Shown here in pieces: positions 32,505 through 41,261 of a stretch of DNA of 64,000 bases. Under the pieces are notes generated by a model. It did not search any database. It saw nothing but the letters and a program-made list of their open reading frames with translations, and was not told the DNA's origin. Made by a program: the position numbers and the translations under genes. Source of the stretch: CALBPI01 sp942491885 (GTDB taxonomy: Bacteria; Pseudomonadota; Gammaproteobacteria; Steroidobacterales; Woeseiaceae); assembly GCA_942491885.1 (NCBI GenBank), contig CALOCQ010000008.1:620001-684000 (forward strand), given 5' to 3'. Positions within the stretch are counted from its first letter, which is position 1, and each line of letters begins with the position of its first letter.

Positions 32505-33062
32505 ATGGAGACGACATTGATAATTCCCGCTTTCGACAAGTTGAATCTGCCCATCAGTGTGGCGCGTGAGCTGCGCTCCAATCATGCCGGCGAGACCGGT
32601 GCCGTTTGGATTTACAAAGGCATGCTTGCCGTATCGAGGGATCAGGAGCTCAGACACTTCGCGACTGAGCATCTGGCCGCCGAGCAAACGCATCTCGAGT
32701 TCTTCGAGAGCTGGATGCCGCGGCGCTGGCACACGCGACTGGGAGGCTTGTGGAAAGTGTCAGGCTGGCTGCTGGGGGCAATACCCGCCTTGTTCGGCAG
32801 TCGCGCCGCTTATACCACCGTGCAAGCCGTAGAGACCTTCGTGGACCGCCACTACGCTCAGCAAATCGATGTGCTGGACTGTAACCCGCATTGGGATTCG
32901 TTGCGCGAGCAACTGCAAACATTCCGCGACGATGAGCTCGCACACCGCGACGACGCCATTGCGCATCTCGATCGCCCACAATCCAGTATTCTTGCCAGAA
33001 TCTGGACGTCAATTGTTGCATCCGGATCCGCCGCTGGCGTGATTGCGGCACGAAGAATTTAA
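32505..33062 (+). CDS. Coq7-type demethoxyubiquinone hydroxylase-like di-iron protein
   Basis: Ferritin-like di-iron hydroxylase, probably in ubiquinone synthesis, about 185 residues. All metal ligands of Coq7 can be placed: E30 (SNHAGETGAV), ExxH in EHLAAEQTHLEFFE, E in AVETFVDRHY, and ExxH in DDELAHRDDA. The core is divergent from standard Coq7 (SNHAGETGAVWIYKG instead of VNHAGEVGAQxIYxG), and the C-terminus ends in a hydrophobic, Gly/Ala-rich segment. The start is uncertain: ATG 32505 has AGGA immediately adjacent, TTG 32517 has GGAG at good spacing, and the frame opens at TTG 32463. It is followed after 15 bases by the glutathione peroxidase gene, so both are probably co-transcribed. Confidence 0.82.
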   Translation: METTLIIPAFDKLNLPISVARELRSNHAGETGAVWIYKGMLAVSRDQELRHFATEHLAAEQTHLEFFESWMPRRWHTRLGGLWKVSGWLLGAIPALFGSRAAYTTVQAVETFVDRHYAQQIDVLDCNPHWDSLREQLQTFRDDELAHRDDAIAHLDRPQSSILARIWTSIVASGSAAGVIAARRI

Positions 33063-33077
33063 CCCCGAGGATTCCCC

Positions 33078-33620
33078 ATGCGCACACTCGCACTGATTAT
33101 TGTTTCATTCCTGATGAGCCCCGCCTTCGCCGACGGCCATGCTTTGCTCGACCAGGACTTCAAGAAACTGGCTTCCGATGACACCGTCAACCTTTCGGAC
33201 ACCTACGCCGACAAAGTTATTCTGGTGGTTAACACCGCATCGAAGTGCGGCAATACGCCCCAATACGACGGGCTGGAAAAACTCTACCAGCAGTACGGCG
33301 AAGACGGACTCGTGGTTCTTGGGTTTCCGTCTAACAACTTCGCCGGACAAGAGCCCGGCACCGAAGAGGAAATAAAAGACTTTTGCCGCCTGACTTATGG
33401 CGTTAAGTTTCCCATGTTCGAGAAAGTCGAAGTGCGCGGCGACGATGCGCATCCGTTCTTCAAACAACTCGCCGACGCTTCAGGCACCTTCCCGACCTGG
33501 AACTTCCACAAGTTCCTGATTGGTCGTGACGGCAAACTGATCAGTGAATTCAGCCCACGCACGCAGCCCTACGACAAGACAGTAGTGACCGCTATCGAGA
33601 CGGCGCTGAAAGCAAGCTAA
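33078..33620 (+). CDS. Glutathione peroxidase family protein, exported, Cys-type
   Basis: Thiol peroxidase of 180 residues with an N-terminal signal peptide (MRTLALIIVSFLMSPAFADG), so it should act in the periplasm. Family motifs are NTASKCGNTPQY with peroxidatic C57, LGFPSNNFAGQEPGTEEEI, and FPTWNFHKFLIGRDG. The usual NVASxCG is changed to NTASKCG. Most bacterial Cys-GPx proteins prefer thioredoxin-type reductants over glutathione, so the electron donor is unknown. GAGGA lies ahead of the ATG, and the gene follows the Coq7-like gene closely. Confidence 0.92.
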   Translation: MRTLALIIVSFLMSPAFADGHALLDQDFKKLASDDTVNLSDTYADKVILVVNTASKCGNTPQYDGLEKLYQQYGEDGLVVLGFPSNNFAGQEPGTEEEIKDFCRLTYGVKFPMFEKVEVRGDDAHPFFKQLADASGTFPTWNFHKFLIGRDGKLISEFSPRTQPYDKTVVTAIETALKAS

Positions 33621-33624
33621 GACC

Positions 33625-33654
33625 CCGAGGAGTGAGCGTCAGCTCACTCCTCGG
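33625..33654. terminator. Perfect 13-bp hairpin between convergent gpx and kdsB, overlapping the kdsB 3' end
   Basis: CCGAGGAGTGAGC (33625-33637), loop GTCA, and its reverse complement (33642-33654). The right arm encodes the last codons and stop of kdsB on the minus strand. There is no T-tract on either side. It probably marks both transcript ends or protects them from exonucleases. Confidence 0.6.
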
Positions 33655-34384
33655 TCTGGATGCGACGCCTCGCCACATCCAGATCGGACTGCGTGTCGAT
33701 ACCGGGCGGCGGCGTTTCTACCGCCTGGCCTACCAGAATTCGCTGGCCTATCCATAGTGCACGCAATTGTTCCAGCGACTCCGTCTGCTCGAGCACGCAG
33801 GGCGGTGTCGATACCAGGCGCCTTAGGCTGGCGGCGCGGTAGCCGTAAATACCGATATGGCGTGACGCCACAAAGCCTGCCTCCTGTCGCGTAAACGGGA
33901 TGGCGGCACGACTAAACAGTAATGCAAAACCCGCCGCATCGGTCACCACTTTGACGCAGTTGGGGTCGTTGAGCTGCGCGGCATCGTCGATGGGCGTACT
34001 CAGTGTTGCCAGATCGGCGGACGGATGATCCTGTAGTAACTCAACCACCTGCACGATTGCAGCGACCGGCATAAACGGCTCGTCGCCCTGCACGTTGACA
34101 ATGAGTTCGTCGGACCAACCGCGCAGCTCGGCGACCTCGGCGATACGATCGGTGCCCGACTGGTGCGTCGATGCCGTCATAACAACGTCCGCCCCAAAGC
34201 GCTCGCAGGCGAGCACGATCTCTTCACTGTCGGTCGCAATCGTCACGGACGCCGCGCCGACTTTGCTCGCGCGGCGCCAGACATGCTCGATAACCGGGCG
34301 TCCGCCTAGCTCAAGCAATGCCTTGCGCGGCAACCGGCTCGACGCCAGACGCGACGGAATCACGATGTGCACGTTGTCATGCAT
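33644..34384 (-). CDS. kdsB: 3-deoxy-manno-octulosonate cytidylyltransferase KdsB
   Basis: Activates KDO as CMP-KDO for lipid A-core synthesis. The 246 residues show the nucleotidyltransferase opening VIPSRLASSRLPRKALLELGGRPVIEHVW, the segment VNVQGDEPFMP and the KDO-type IGIYGYRAASLRRL. The start ATG 34384 overlaps the lpxK stop by eight bases; the longer frame reaches into lpxK and is not used. Unlike in E. coli and Pseudomonas, no Trm112-like ycaR gene lies between lpxK and kdsB. Confidence 0.96.
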   Translation of the reverse strand: MHDNVHIVIPSRLASSRLPRKALLELGGRPVIEHVWRRASKVGAASVTIATDSEEIVLACERFGADVVMTASTHQSGTDRIAEVAELRGWSDELIVNVQGDEPFMPVAAIVQVVELLQDHPSADLATLSTPIDDAAQLNDPNCVKVVTDAAGFALLFSRAAIPFTRQEAGFVASRHIGIYGYRAASLRRLVSTPPCVLEQTESLEQLRALWIGQRILVGQAVETPPPGIDTQSDLDVARRRIQTEE

Positions 34385-35402
34385 GAGGCTTTCCACTGCG
34401 TTGTAAATGCCGCTCTTCGGCGCGATCAATCATACCGAGGATTGCCACCTTACTGTTCACATCAAGCACGAGCTCGGATGGCACCACCCAGTGCCGCGCC
34501 TCGAGTACATCATATTTGACCGCATCCTTACTCGTCATCAGCACCGGGGCATCGCCTGGCGGATGCAGCGAAGCCTCGTCGACGCGGCCGTGATCGGCCA
34601 CGGGGATTGGTTGGACCTTGATGCCGTGAGCACGCAATGCATCGTAAAACCGCTGCGGATGACCGATGCCGGCTATCGCAAAGACGTCCTGACCGGAAAA
34701 CGTATCCAACGACTGCACGTTGCCATTTTCGGCGTTGACCGCGTGCGAAATCGCCAGCCGATAGCCAACACGAGACGCATCGTGGTCGCCGGAATAGACC
34801 AGCAAATCTGCCCGGCGGATACGACCTGGCGGCTCACGCAATGGTCCTGCAGGAAGGCAGTGACCGTTACCGTGCTCGCGCTCGGCATCGACGACAATAA
34901 TCTCAACATCGCGCGCGAGCTGATAGTGTTGCAGCCCGTCATCCGCAATGATCAGGTCCGCCCCATCCGAAACTGCTTGTCTGGCAGCCAGCGCGCGCCG
35001 CGCGCAGACATAGACGCGCGCCGGCGTAGCTCGCGCCAGCATGAGCGCCTCGTCGCCGCTTATCGCAACATCAGTGTCTGACGACACCAGCAGTGGCGTG
35101 GCTGGTTCCTGACCGCCATAGCCCCGCGAGATAATGGCCGGACGATAGCCACGCCTGAGCGCCTCTGACGCAAGCCACGCAACCAGCGGTGTCTTGCCGG
35201 CACCACCGACACTGATATTGCCAACAACGATCACACCGGCAGCCACACTCTCGGATTTCAGAATGCCGCGCGCGAACAACCAGCAGCGGACAGCGACGAT
35301 ACAACGAAATAACGCCTCTAACGGCAGTAGTATCCAACCGCCGGGCGCATCGCCATACCAGACCCTGTACAGCCAGCCCTGTGAGCGATCAGCTTCCGTC
35401 AT
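34377..35402 (-). CDS. lpxK: Tetraacyldisaccharide 4'-kinase LpxK
   Basis: Phosphorylates the lipid A precursor at the 4' position at the inner membrane. The 341 residues have a hydrophobic N-terminal helix (WILLPLEALFRCIVAVRCWLF, 23-43) and the P-loop GNISVGGAGKTP (61-72). DGLQHYQLARDVEIIVVDAE and GNGHCLPAGPLREP follow, both typical. It overlaps msbA by 14 bases and kdsB by eight, so the three are translationally linked. Confidence 0.96.
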   Translation of the reverse strand: MTEADRSQGWLYRVWYGDAPGGWILLPLEALFRCIVAVRCWLFARGILKSESVAAGVIVVGNISVGGAGKTPLVAWLASEALRRGYRPAIISRGYGGQEPATPLLVSSDTDVAISGDEALMLARATPARVYVCARRALAARQAVSDGADLIIADDGLQHYQLARDVEIIVVDAEREHGNGHCLPAGPLREPPGRIRRADLLVYSGDHDASRVGYRLAISHAVNAENGNVQSLDTFSGQDVFAIAGIGHPQRFYDALRAHGIKVQPIPVADHGRVDEASLHPPGDAPVLMTSKDAVKYDVLEARHWVVPSELVLDVNSKVAILGMIDRAEERHLQRSGKPHA

Positions 35403-37176
35403 CGCTGAATTGCATCTGGTAGAGCGCTGCGTATTGTCCGCCCTGCGCGAGCAGCTCGGCGTGGGTTCCGGACTCTACGATCCGTCCCTGATCCATGACG
35501 ATGATGCGATTCGCGCGCTCAACGGTCGAGAGTCGATGCGCAATGACCAGCGTCGTGCGCTGGTGCATCAGCGCCTCAAGGGCATCCTGTATGCGGCGCT
35601 CGGACTCACTGTCGAGCGCCGATGTCGCCTCGTCCAGGATCAGGACCGGTGCATTCTTCAATAATGCGCGGGCGATAGCGATGCGCTGGCGCTGGCCGCC
35701 GGACAGCAATACGCCACGATCGCCGACGACGGTTTCGAGACCCTGCGGCAGGTCTTCGACAAATTCCATCACGTACGCCGCTTCGGCCGCTTTGACGATA
35801 TCTTCGCGTGACACATCACCCAGCGCTCCGTAAGCGAGGTTGCGCGCAATGGTGTCGTTGAACAGCACGACATCCTGACTGACCAGGCTGATCTGATCGC
35901 GCAGGACATCCAGCCGGTAGTCGCCGATCGGGTGGCCATCGAGCGCGATACGCCCGTCAACACAATCATAAAATCGCGGTAATAAACTGACCAGGGTCGA
36001 CTTACCGCTGCCGGATCGGCCAACAATCGCCAGCGTCTCGCCGGGCGAGACCGCAACGCTGACGTCACGCAACACCGGCATTGAGTCATCGCCGTAAGAA
36101 AACGATACCGATTCGAACTCGACTTTACCGGCTACCCGTTTGACGGTCAGCGAACCGGTATCTTTTTCGTTCTCGCGATCAATGATGTCAAAGACACTCT
36201 GCGCGGCTGCAATACCACGCTGTATCGAGGCATTGATATTGGTCAACTTGCGCAACGGGTCGAGCAGCAAAATCAATGCCGTAATAAACGCAACAAAGGT
36301 ACCCGGGCTGAGGTCACCACGCGCCGACTCATTGCTTGCCATCCACACGACCCCGGCGACGCCGAATGCGAACAGAATCTGCGTCACCGCCACGCCGGCC
36401 GCTTTCGCATAGACGAGTTTCATGTTCATGTCCCGATTCGACTCGTTGGCGTCATTAAAACGGTCGCGCTCGTACTTCTGGCCGCCGAAAATCTTCACGA
36501 CGCGGTGTCCCTGCACCACCTCTTCGGTGACCTGGGTAACATCGCCGACGGAGCTCTGAATCTTGCTGCTGTAGCGTCGGAAGGTCCGGCTCAGAATTCG
36601 AATCAAAATGGCAATAATGGGTACCACCACGGCGACAAAAGCGAACAGCCTTACGCTGGTGTAGAGCATCACACCGATCAGGGCGATGAGCTTCATCGTG
36701 TCGCGGATGACAATCGTAACAACGTTGGTCGCAGACTCCGCGATCATCTCGATGTTGTAGGTGACCAACGACAACAGAGGCCCGGACGAGCGGACGTCAA
36801 AAAAGTTCGAGGGTAGCTTCAAATATTTTTCGAATACGTCACGACGCATCTCGGTGATTACGTTGCGACCAATCCAGCCAAGCGCATACTCCGACATGAA
36901 CCCGGCGATACCGCGCGCGAAAAATACACCAACGAACGCTATGGGCATCCACTTCGCGACCGCACCCGTGTCGCCGACCAATGCTTCATCCGTTAATGGC
37001 TTCATCATCAACGACAGTCCGGCCTCTACCGCCGCCGTCACGATCATGCCGATCGCGGCAACGACAAACATCAGCCAGTGCCTTGCGGAATAACCAAGCA
37101 CCCGCTTGTAGATCGCCGTGACGTCGGCCTCGGGGTCCGGCACGTGCGGTGCATTGACGGCGCCTGGATCAGTCAT
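35389..37176 (-). CDS. msbA: Lipid A export ATP-binding/permease protein MsbA
   Basis: Homodimeric ABC flippase of lipid A-core, 595 residues. An N-terminal six-helix exporter domain (about 30-330) is followed by a nucleotide-binding domain with Walker A VGRSGSGKST near 388-397, the signature LSGGQRQRIAIARALL, Walker B VLILDEATSALD and H-loop IAHRLSTV. Its position in front of lpxK and behind exbD supports MsbA rather than a drug exporter. It overlaps exbD by eight bases. Confidence 0.95.
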   Translation of the reverse strand: MTDPGAVNAPHVPDPEADVTAIYKRVLGYSARHWLMFVVAAIGMIVTAAVEAGLSLMMKPLTDEALVGDTGAVAKWMPIAFVGVFFARGIAGFMSEYALGWIGRNVITEMRRDVFEKYLKLPSNFFDVRSSGPLLSLVTYNIEMIAESATNVVTIVIRDTMKLIALIGVMLYTSVRLFAFVAVVVPIIAILIRILSRTFRRYSSKIQSSVGDVTQVTEEVVQGHRVVKIFGGQKYERDRFNDANESNRDMNMKLVYAKAAGVAVTQILFAFGVAGVVWMASNESARGDLSPGTFVAFITALILLLDPLRKLTNINASIQRGIAAAQSVFDIIDRENEKDTGSLTVKRVAGKVEFESVSFSYGDDSMPVLRDVSVAVSPGETLAIVGRSGSGKSTLVSLLPRFYDCVDGRIALDGHPIGDYRLDVLRDQISLVSQDVVLFNDTIARNLAYGALGDVSREDIVKAAEAAYVMEFVEDLPQGLETVVGDRGVLLSGGQRQRIAIARALLKNAPVLILDEATSALDSESERRIQDALEALMHQRTTLVIAHRLSTVERANRIIVMDQGRIVESGTHAELLAQGGQYAALYQMQFSDDGS

Positions 37177-37591
37177 CCGGTTGATTCACCGTAGCAATAT
37201 TCACCTGCGTGAATCCCAAACTGGCGGCCACATCCATTGCACTGATGACCGCCTGATGGCGCGCATCCGCATCGGCGATAATCGTCACCGGCAGTCCTTC
37301 GCGTCCGGCGGCAATTTCCTCTATGGCGCGGCGCAGTGTTTCGGGCTGCGTGTTGATCAGTTCGCGATTGTTGACGTAATAGAGATTGTCGCGACTGATG
37401 GTGATCTCCAGCCGGTCTTCATCGATCACCGCGGCAGGCTCGGGACTGGCTTCCGGTAATTGGATCGAGACACTGGATTCACGGACGAAGCTGGTCGAAA
37501 CCATAAAGAACACCAACAGCAACAACACCACATCGATCAGTGAAGTGAGATTGACTTGTGGTTCCTCGCGCTGTCGCTTGGCGAGATTCAT
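37169..37591 (-). CDS. ExbD/TolR-type biopolymer transport protein
   Basis: Proton-motor subunit of 140 residues: short cytoplasmic N-terminus, one transmembrane helix (LTSLIDVVLLLLVFFMVSTSFV, 15-36) carrying the essential D20, then a periplasmic domain. It overlaps both the upstream exbB-like gene (four bases) and msbA (eight bases). No TonB gene is in the window. The energised partner is unknown. ExbBD pairs beside msbA-lpxK are seen in other proteobacteria, and a link to envelope transport is plausible but unproven. Confidence 0.93.
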   Translation of the reverse strand: MNLAKRQREEPQVNLTSLIDVVLLLLVFFMVSTSFVRESSVSIQLPEASPEPAAVIDEDRLEITISRDNLYYVNNRELINTQPETLRRAIEEIAAGREGLPVTIIADADARHQAVISAMDVAASLGFTQVNIATVNQPDD

Positions 37592-38208
37592 GCGCTCTCG
37601 GCGTCCTGACGGCGACCAATCGCCTCGATCAGTTTCAGCGCTTCTTTTTCCATCTGCACAACCAGCGTGTCGACCCGGTTGCGGGCATAGCGAAACCCGA
37701 TCAACGACGGGATCGCGACGGTCAGGCCGGCGGCCGTGGTGATTAGCGCCTCCGATATACCACCGGCAAGCGCGGCGGGGTTACCCACCCCGGCAGCAGT
37801 AATAGCCGTGAACACCTTGACCATACCAATGACGGTGCCAAGCAAGCCCAACAATGGCGTAATCGCAGCGATGGTCCCCAACGACTCGAGGTAACGCTCG
37901 AGCTCATGCACGACATGACGCCCGGTATCTTCGATGCTCTCCTTCATCGCGGCGCGATCGCGATCACGATTAGCCAGCCCGGCCGCGAGAATCTGCCCCA
38001 ACGGCGAGCCGTGATGCAGCGACTGCAGATGCTTCAACGTCAGCTCGTCATTTTTAACCCAGCCCCAGACTTGCGACGTCAGGTCTTTCGGGATCACACG
38101 CTGTTGTTGCAGCGTCCAGTAACGCTCGATAATGATACCGGTAGCAATGATCGCGCAGAGGATGATGGGCGCCATCATCCAGCCGCCGGCTTGTACAATT
38201 TCAACCAT
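37588..38208 (-). CDS. ExbB/TolQ (MotA family) proton channel protein
   Basis: Stator-like subunit of 206 residues with three membrane helices: near 11-27 (MMAPIILCAIIATGIIIE), about 105-130 (IAAITPLLGLLGTVIGMVKVFT) and about 145-170 (EALITTAAGLTVAIPSLIGF). The conserved TPLLGLLGTVIGM and TTAAGLTVAIP motifs are present. I chose ATG 38208 (MVEIVQAGGWMMAP), matching family starts; the frame continues ten codons upstream. It precedes exbD with a four-base overlap. The 129 bases up to comEC presumably contain its promoter. Confidence 0.94.
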   Translation of the reverse strand: MVEIVQAGGWMMAPIILCAIIATGIIIERYWTLQQQRVIPKDLTSQVWGWVKNDELTLKHLQSLHHGSPLGQILAAGLANRDRDRAAMKESIEDTGRHVVHELERYLESLGTIAAITPLLGLLGTVIGMVKVFTAITAAGVGNPAALAGGISEALITTAAGLTVAIPSLIGFRYARNRVDTLVVQMEKEALKLIEAIGRRQDAESA

Positions 38209-38337
38209 GCCTGTTCCGCACGCGGGTAAAGACGGCAATATACCGTGACCGCCCGGTGACTACCACAGCGCAGCGGCTCTCGAGCGATATAGTTCCGTAT
38301 CGACTGACGCGTTGTGAGCGTCAGCGGTGGCACGCGG

Positions 38338-40545
38338 CTACGCCCGACACAGCGTTGTTTGCAGCGCACCGTGGTGCGCCGTGTTGTGCAGCTGCGTCCC
38401 CGACGCCAACCAGCGATTGACAACAACCGGATGCGGTAGCTGCCAGCGTCCGTCAGCCGCCGCGCTGATCCAGCCAATCCGCGCATCAACGTCAGCGATA
38501 AATGCGTCGCCCGATGACGTCGCGCTGCCGTGATGCGGAACGGTAACCATGTCGGCTTTGAGCTGGCGCAGCGCGACAATTTCGCGTTCTGCGCCAGCCT
38601 CGATATCGCCGCTGATCAGCAGGCTGTCGGTCGGGCCTGTGATTCGTATGACACAGGATGCATCGTTATCGCCGCGACCCGCCGCCGGTAACTCGGGAAC
38701 CGGCCACACAACGTGAAAACTGATTGCACCGCTGTGCCACCGTTGCCCGGCAACACAGGGAGGTGCGTGTGGCAGCGCGCCGAGCCAGCGAGACACCATC
38801 GCGGCTTTCGCCAGTGCGCCCGCGCCGCCAATATGATCGTTATCCGCGTGGCTCATGACGGCGACCTCTATGTCTGCAGCCCCTCTCGCGCGGAGAAACG
38901 GCAGCACGATGCGACTGCCGGCATCACTCCCCGACGGCCAGGCGGGACCAGCGTCGTAGACATAGTAGTGACGGGCGCTTTGCAACGTCATCGCTGTCCC
39001 GTGACCAACGTCCAGCATCGTCACATTAAGACAGCCGTAAGCCGGCGGCACGGCGCGCATCAGGACGATAGCCAGCAACGCTGGCAGCGCCAGCAATCGG
39101 CCCGGATGCCGGAATGACAACACCATGTGCCCCGCCAGCAGGATTGCGACGAGAGTCAATGCCGGCGTCAAAGCGCCAACCTCAATACGGGCAAAAGATA
39201 ACGTGGCAAGCCCTGCCAGGGCATCAACCAATCGTGTAAGCACGCTATCGAGGAGCCGCCATAAAATCGGCGCAATCGGTGGCACCAGCAAAGCCATGAC
39301 CGCGCCGAGCAAGGCGACTGGCACGACGAAAAGCGAGAATAGCGGGACGACAAGGAGGTTTACCGGTAGAGCGACGGCACTGACATAGCCAAACCAGGCC
39401 ATTGTCAGCGGTGCAAGCCCAACACTGAGCAGGCATTGCGCCTGCAGCACCACCACGATCGCGTTTCGGCGCCGGCTGCTGCGCCTGGCACGCGCGCGTC
39501 GTTGCAGCAGCGCCAGCATCGTCACCGCTGAAAAAGAAAACACGAACCCGGTGTCAGTGATACGAAAGGGATTGAAGACAAACAACGCAAGGGCAGCGGC
39601 TGCAACCAGGCTAAGCGCATCGATACGCCGCCGCGCGCACAACAGAACGCCGACCACAAGCAAGGTCAAAAGCGCACGCTGCGCGGTGATAGCAAACCCC
39701 GCCAATGCGACGTAGCCACACGCGAGCAAGGCGCCGAGCGCAATGCCACGATCAGGCGCCAGCCAGCGACGCGGTAAGGGTTGGCGGCTACCGAACAGAA
39801 AACCAAGGCCTGCAACCAATCCGACATGTAACCCGGAAATTGCCATCAGGTGGCTGGTGCCGGTTGCTGCGAAGGTCTCGCGTAGCGATTCACTCATCGG
39901 GGCACGATCGCCGAGCAATAGTGCCCGCAGGATTGCGATACCTTGCGCAGAGATAGGCGCCGCGGCAAGGCTTTCGCCAACACGCGTTCGGGCGGCTTCA
40001 ATAGCGCCGGCAGGTTGTTGCTCGCAGCGCACGTTGTGTACAGATTTTCGAACGGTCGCACGCCCGCCGATGCCTCGCTCCCGCTGCCAGGCTACGACAT
40101 CAAAAACGCCCGGATTACGCCTGCCAGCCAGGCGGCGCAACCGTAACTTCAGCTGCCAACATTCACCCCGTCGAACATTGCCGGAAGCCACCGTCGCCGG
40201 CCAGAAAACGGCGAGCCGAGCCGGCAGCGTCGGATCATCAACCGACACCTCGAAGCGTGTGCCGAGCGAGTCCATGCGCGGCGCCAGCCTTACATTTACG
40301 CGCGTCAGGACCTCAACGTCGTGCAGCACATCGCGCAAAATGTCGGCCTCATGCAGGCTGATCGCCCTGACCGACCACAGCGCGGCGGCCAACCCACCGA
40401 ACAGGCACATGAGCAACGCACGCCCACCGCGATGGCTTACAACAATCCAGCACGTGGCAATAGCTGCAAGCGACATTGGCCAGAAACCCGGGCGAACGAT
40501 CAATGCGGCAATCGACAAGGTCTGAACGCTGAAGATGATCAGCAT
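38338..40545 (-). CDS. comEC: DNA internalization protein ComEC/Rec2
   Basis: Inner-membrane channel for single-stranded DNA uptake, 735 residues. N-terminal helices and an OB-like region (DUF4131, 60-170) are followed by the competence domain with LLLGDRAPMSESLRETFAATGTSHLMAISGLHVGL near 210-245 and many membrane helices. The C-terminal metallo-beta-lactamase-like domain (from about 520, NVTMLDVGHGTAMTL) carries HADNDHIGG and the VPHHGSATSSGDAF motif, so nuclease-like metal ligands are intact. It sits next to exbBD-msbA-lpxK-kdsB on the same strand, as its homologue does in E. coli and Pseudomonas. Other competence genes are not here. Confidence 0.95.
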   Translation of the reverse strand: MLIIFSVQTLSIAALIVRPGFWPMSLAAIATCWIVVSHRGGRALLMCLFGGLAAALWSVRAISLHEADILRDVLHDVEVLTRVNVRLAPRMDSLGTRFEVSVDDPTLPARLAVFWPATVASGNVRRGECWQLKLRLRRLAGRRNPGVFDVVAWQRERGIGGRATVRKSVHNVRCEQQPAGAIEAARTRVGESLAAAPISAQGIAILRALLLGDRAPMSESLRETFAATGTSHLMAISGLHVGLVAGLGFLFGSRQPLPRRWLAPDRGIALGALLACGYVALAGFAITAQRALLTLLVVGVLLCARRRIDALSLVAAAALALFVFNPFRITDTGFVFSFSAVTMLALLQRRARARRSSRRRNAIVVVLQAQCLLSVGLAPLTMAWFGYVSAVALPVNLLVVPLFSLFVVPVALLGAVMALLVPPIAPILWRLLDSVLTRLVDALAGLATLSFARIEVGALTPALTLVAILLAGHMVLSFRHPGRLLALPALLAIVLMRAVPPAYGCLNVTMLDVGHGTAMTLQSARHYYVYDAGPAWPSGSDAGSRIVLPFLRARGAADIEVAVMSHADNDHIGGAGALAKAAMVSRWLGALPHAPPCVAGQRWHSGAISFHVVWPVPELPAAGRGDNDASCVIRITGPTDSLLISGDIEAGAEREIVALRQLKADMVTVPHHGSATSSGDAFIADVDARIGWISAAADGRWQLPHPVVVNRWLASGTQLHNTAHHGALQTTLCRA

Positions 40546-40713
40546 GGCTCAACGGCGCAATAACGCCAAAAGGCGACGCCTGTCAGTATCGGCCCGGATT
40601 CCTCGTTGTGCGCGTGCACTTCGCTGGTGTTTTGCCCGAAAATGCGGCGCGCCGCAGCTCCCGCGCGCGCGGTTTATGAGATCATGATCGTCGAAGCCAC
40701 TGATGACCCGCTA

Positions 40714-41247
40714 ATGCCACGCCAATTCTTCCGCTCCATCAGCCCGTCGCGACATAGCGTGATTCGCCAACGCTGGCTGCGCCCGCTGCGACACCTGCTC
40801 GACCACCCGGACCTGTGGGCTATTCGACGCAAGTCGGTCAGCCCGGCCGTGGCGTTCGGACTGTTCTGGATGTGGATGCCAATACCCGCGCACAGCCTGG
40901 CCGCCGGTCTGACCGCCATCAGACTGAAAATTAATTTACCGATTACGATGCTGATGACCGCGATTATCAACCCTCTGACGATCGTGCCGATCTATTTCTC
41001 CGGCTATCAGGTCGGCCGCGTGATACTGCAACTGCCCGAGCGTCCGTTTACGATCGAATTTAGCCGCGATTGGTTCTTTGGCGAGCTAAGCGCCATATGG
41101 CAGCCACTGTTCCTTGGTTGCCTGATCATGGGCGTGTTCACCGCGCTCGCCGGCTACGGGCTGATGGAAATACTCTGGCGAACCCGCGCCGGCCAATACC
41201 TGCAACGGCGTCGCGCGCGGCGGCTCGCAGCAGCGCCGAAAGACTAG
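40714..41247 (+). CDS. DUF2062 membrane protein
   Basis: Protein of 177 residues of unknown function. The start is ATG 40714 (MPRQFFRSISPSRHSVIRQRWLRPLRHLLDHPDLW), the stereotyped opening of this family. The frame upstream to 40606 is Ala/Arg-rich and unsupported. The membrane region contains SVSPAVAFGLFWMWMPIPAHSLAAGLTAIRLKINLPITMLMTAIINPLT, then a second hydrophobic block (FLGCLIMGVFTALAGYGLMEIL). The basic C-terminus RAGQYLQRRRARRLAAAPKD is cytoplasmic. It lies between comEC and the lol genes, the same neighbourhood as in Pseudomonas. Confidence 0.9.
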   Translation: MPRQFFRSISPSRHSVIRQRWLRPLRHLLDHPDLWAIRRKSVSPAVAFGLFWMWMPIPAHSLAAGLTAIRLKINLPITMLMTAIINPLTIVPIYFSGYQVGRVILQLPERPFTIEFSRDWFFGELSAIWQPLFLGCLIMGVFTALAGYGLMEILWRTRAGQYLQRRRARRLAAAPKD

Positions 41248-41261
41248 GCGCCCCCCGGCGC

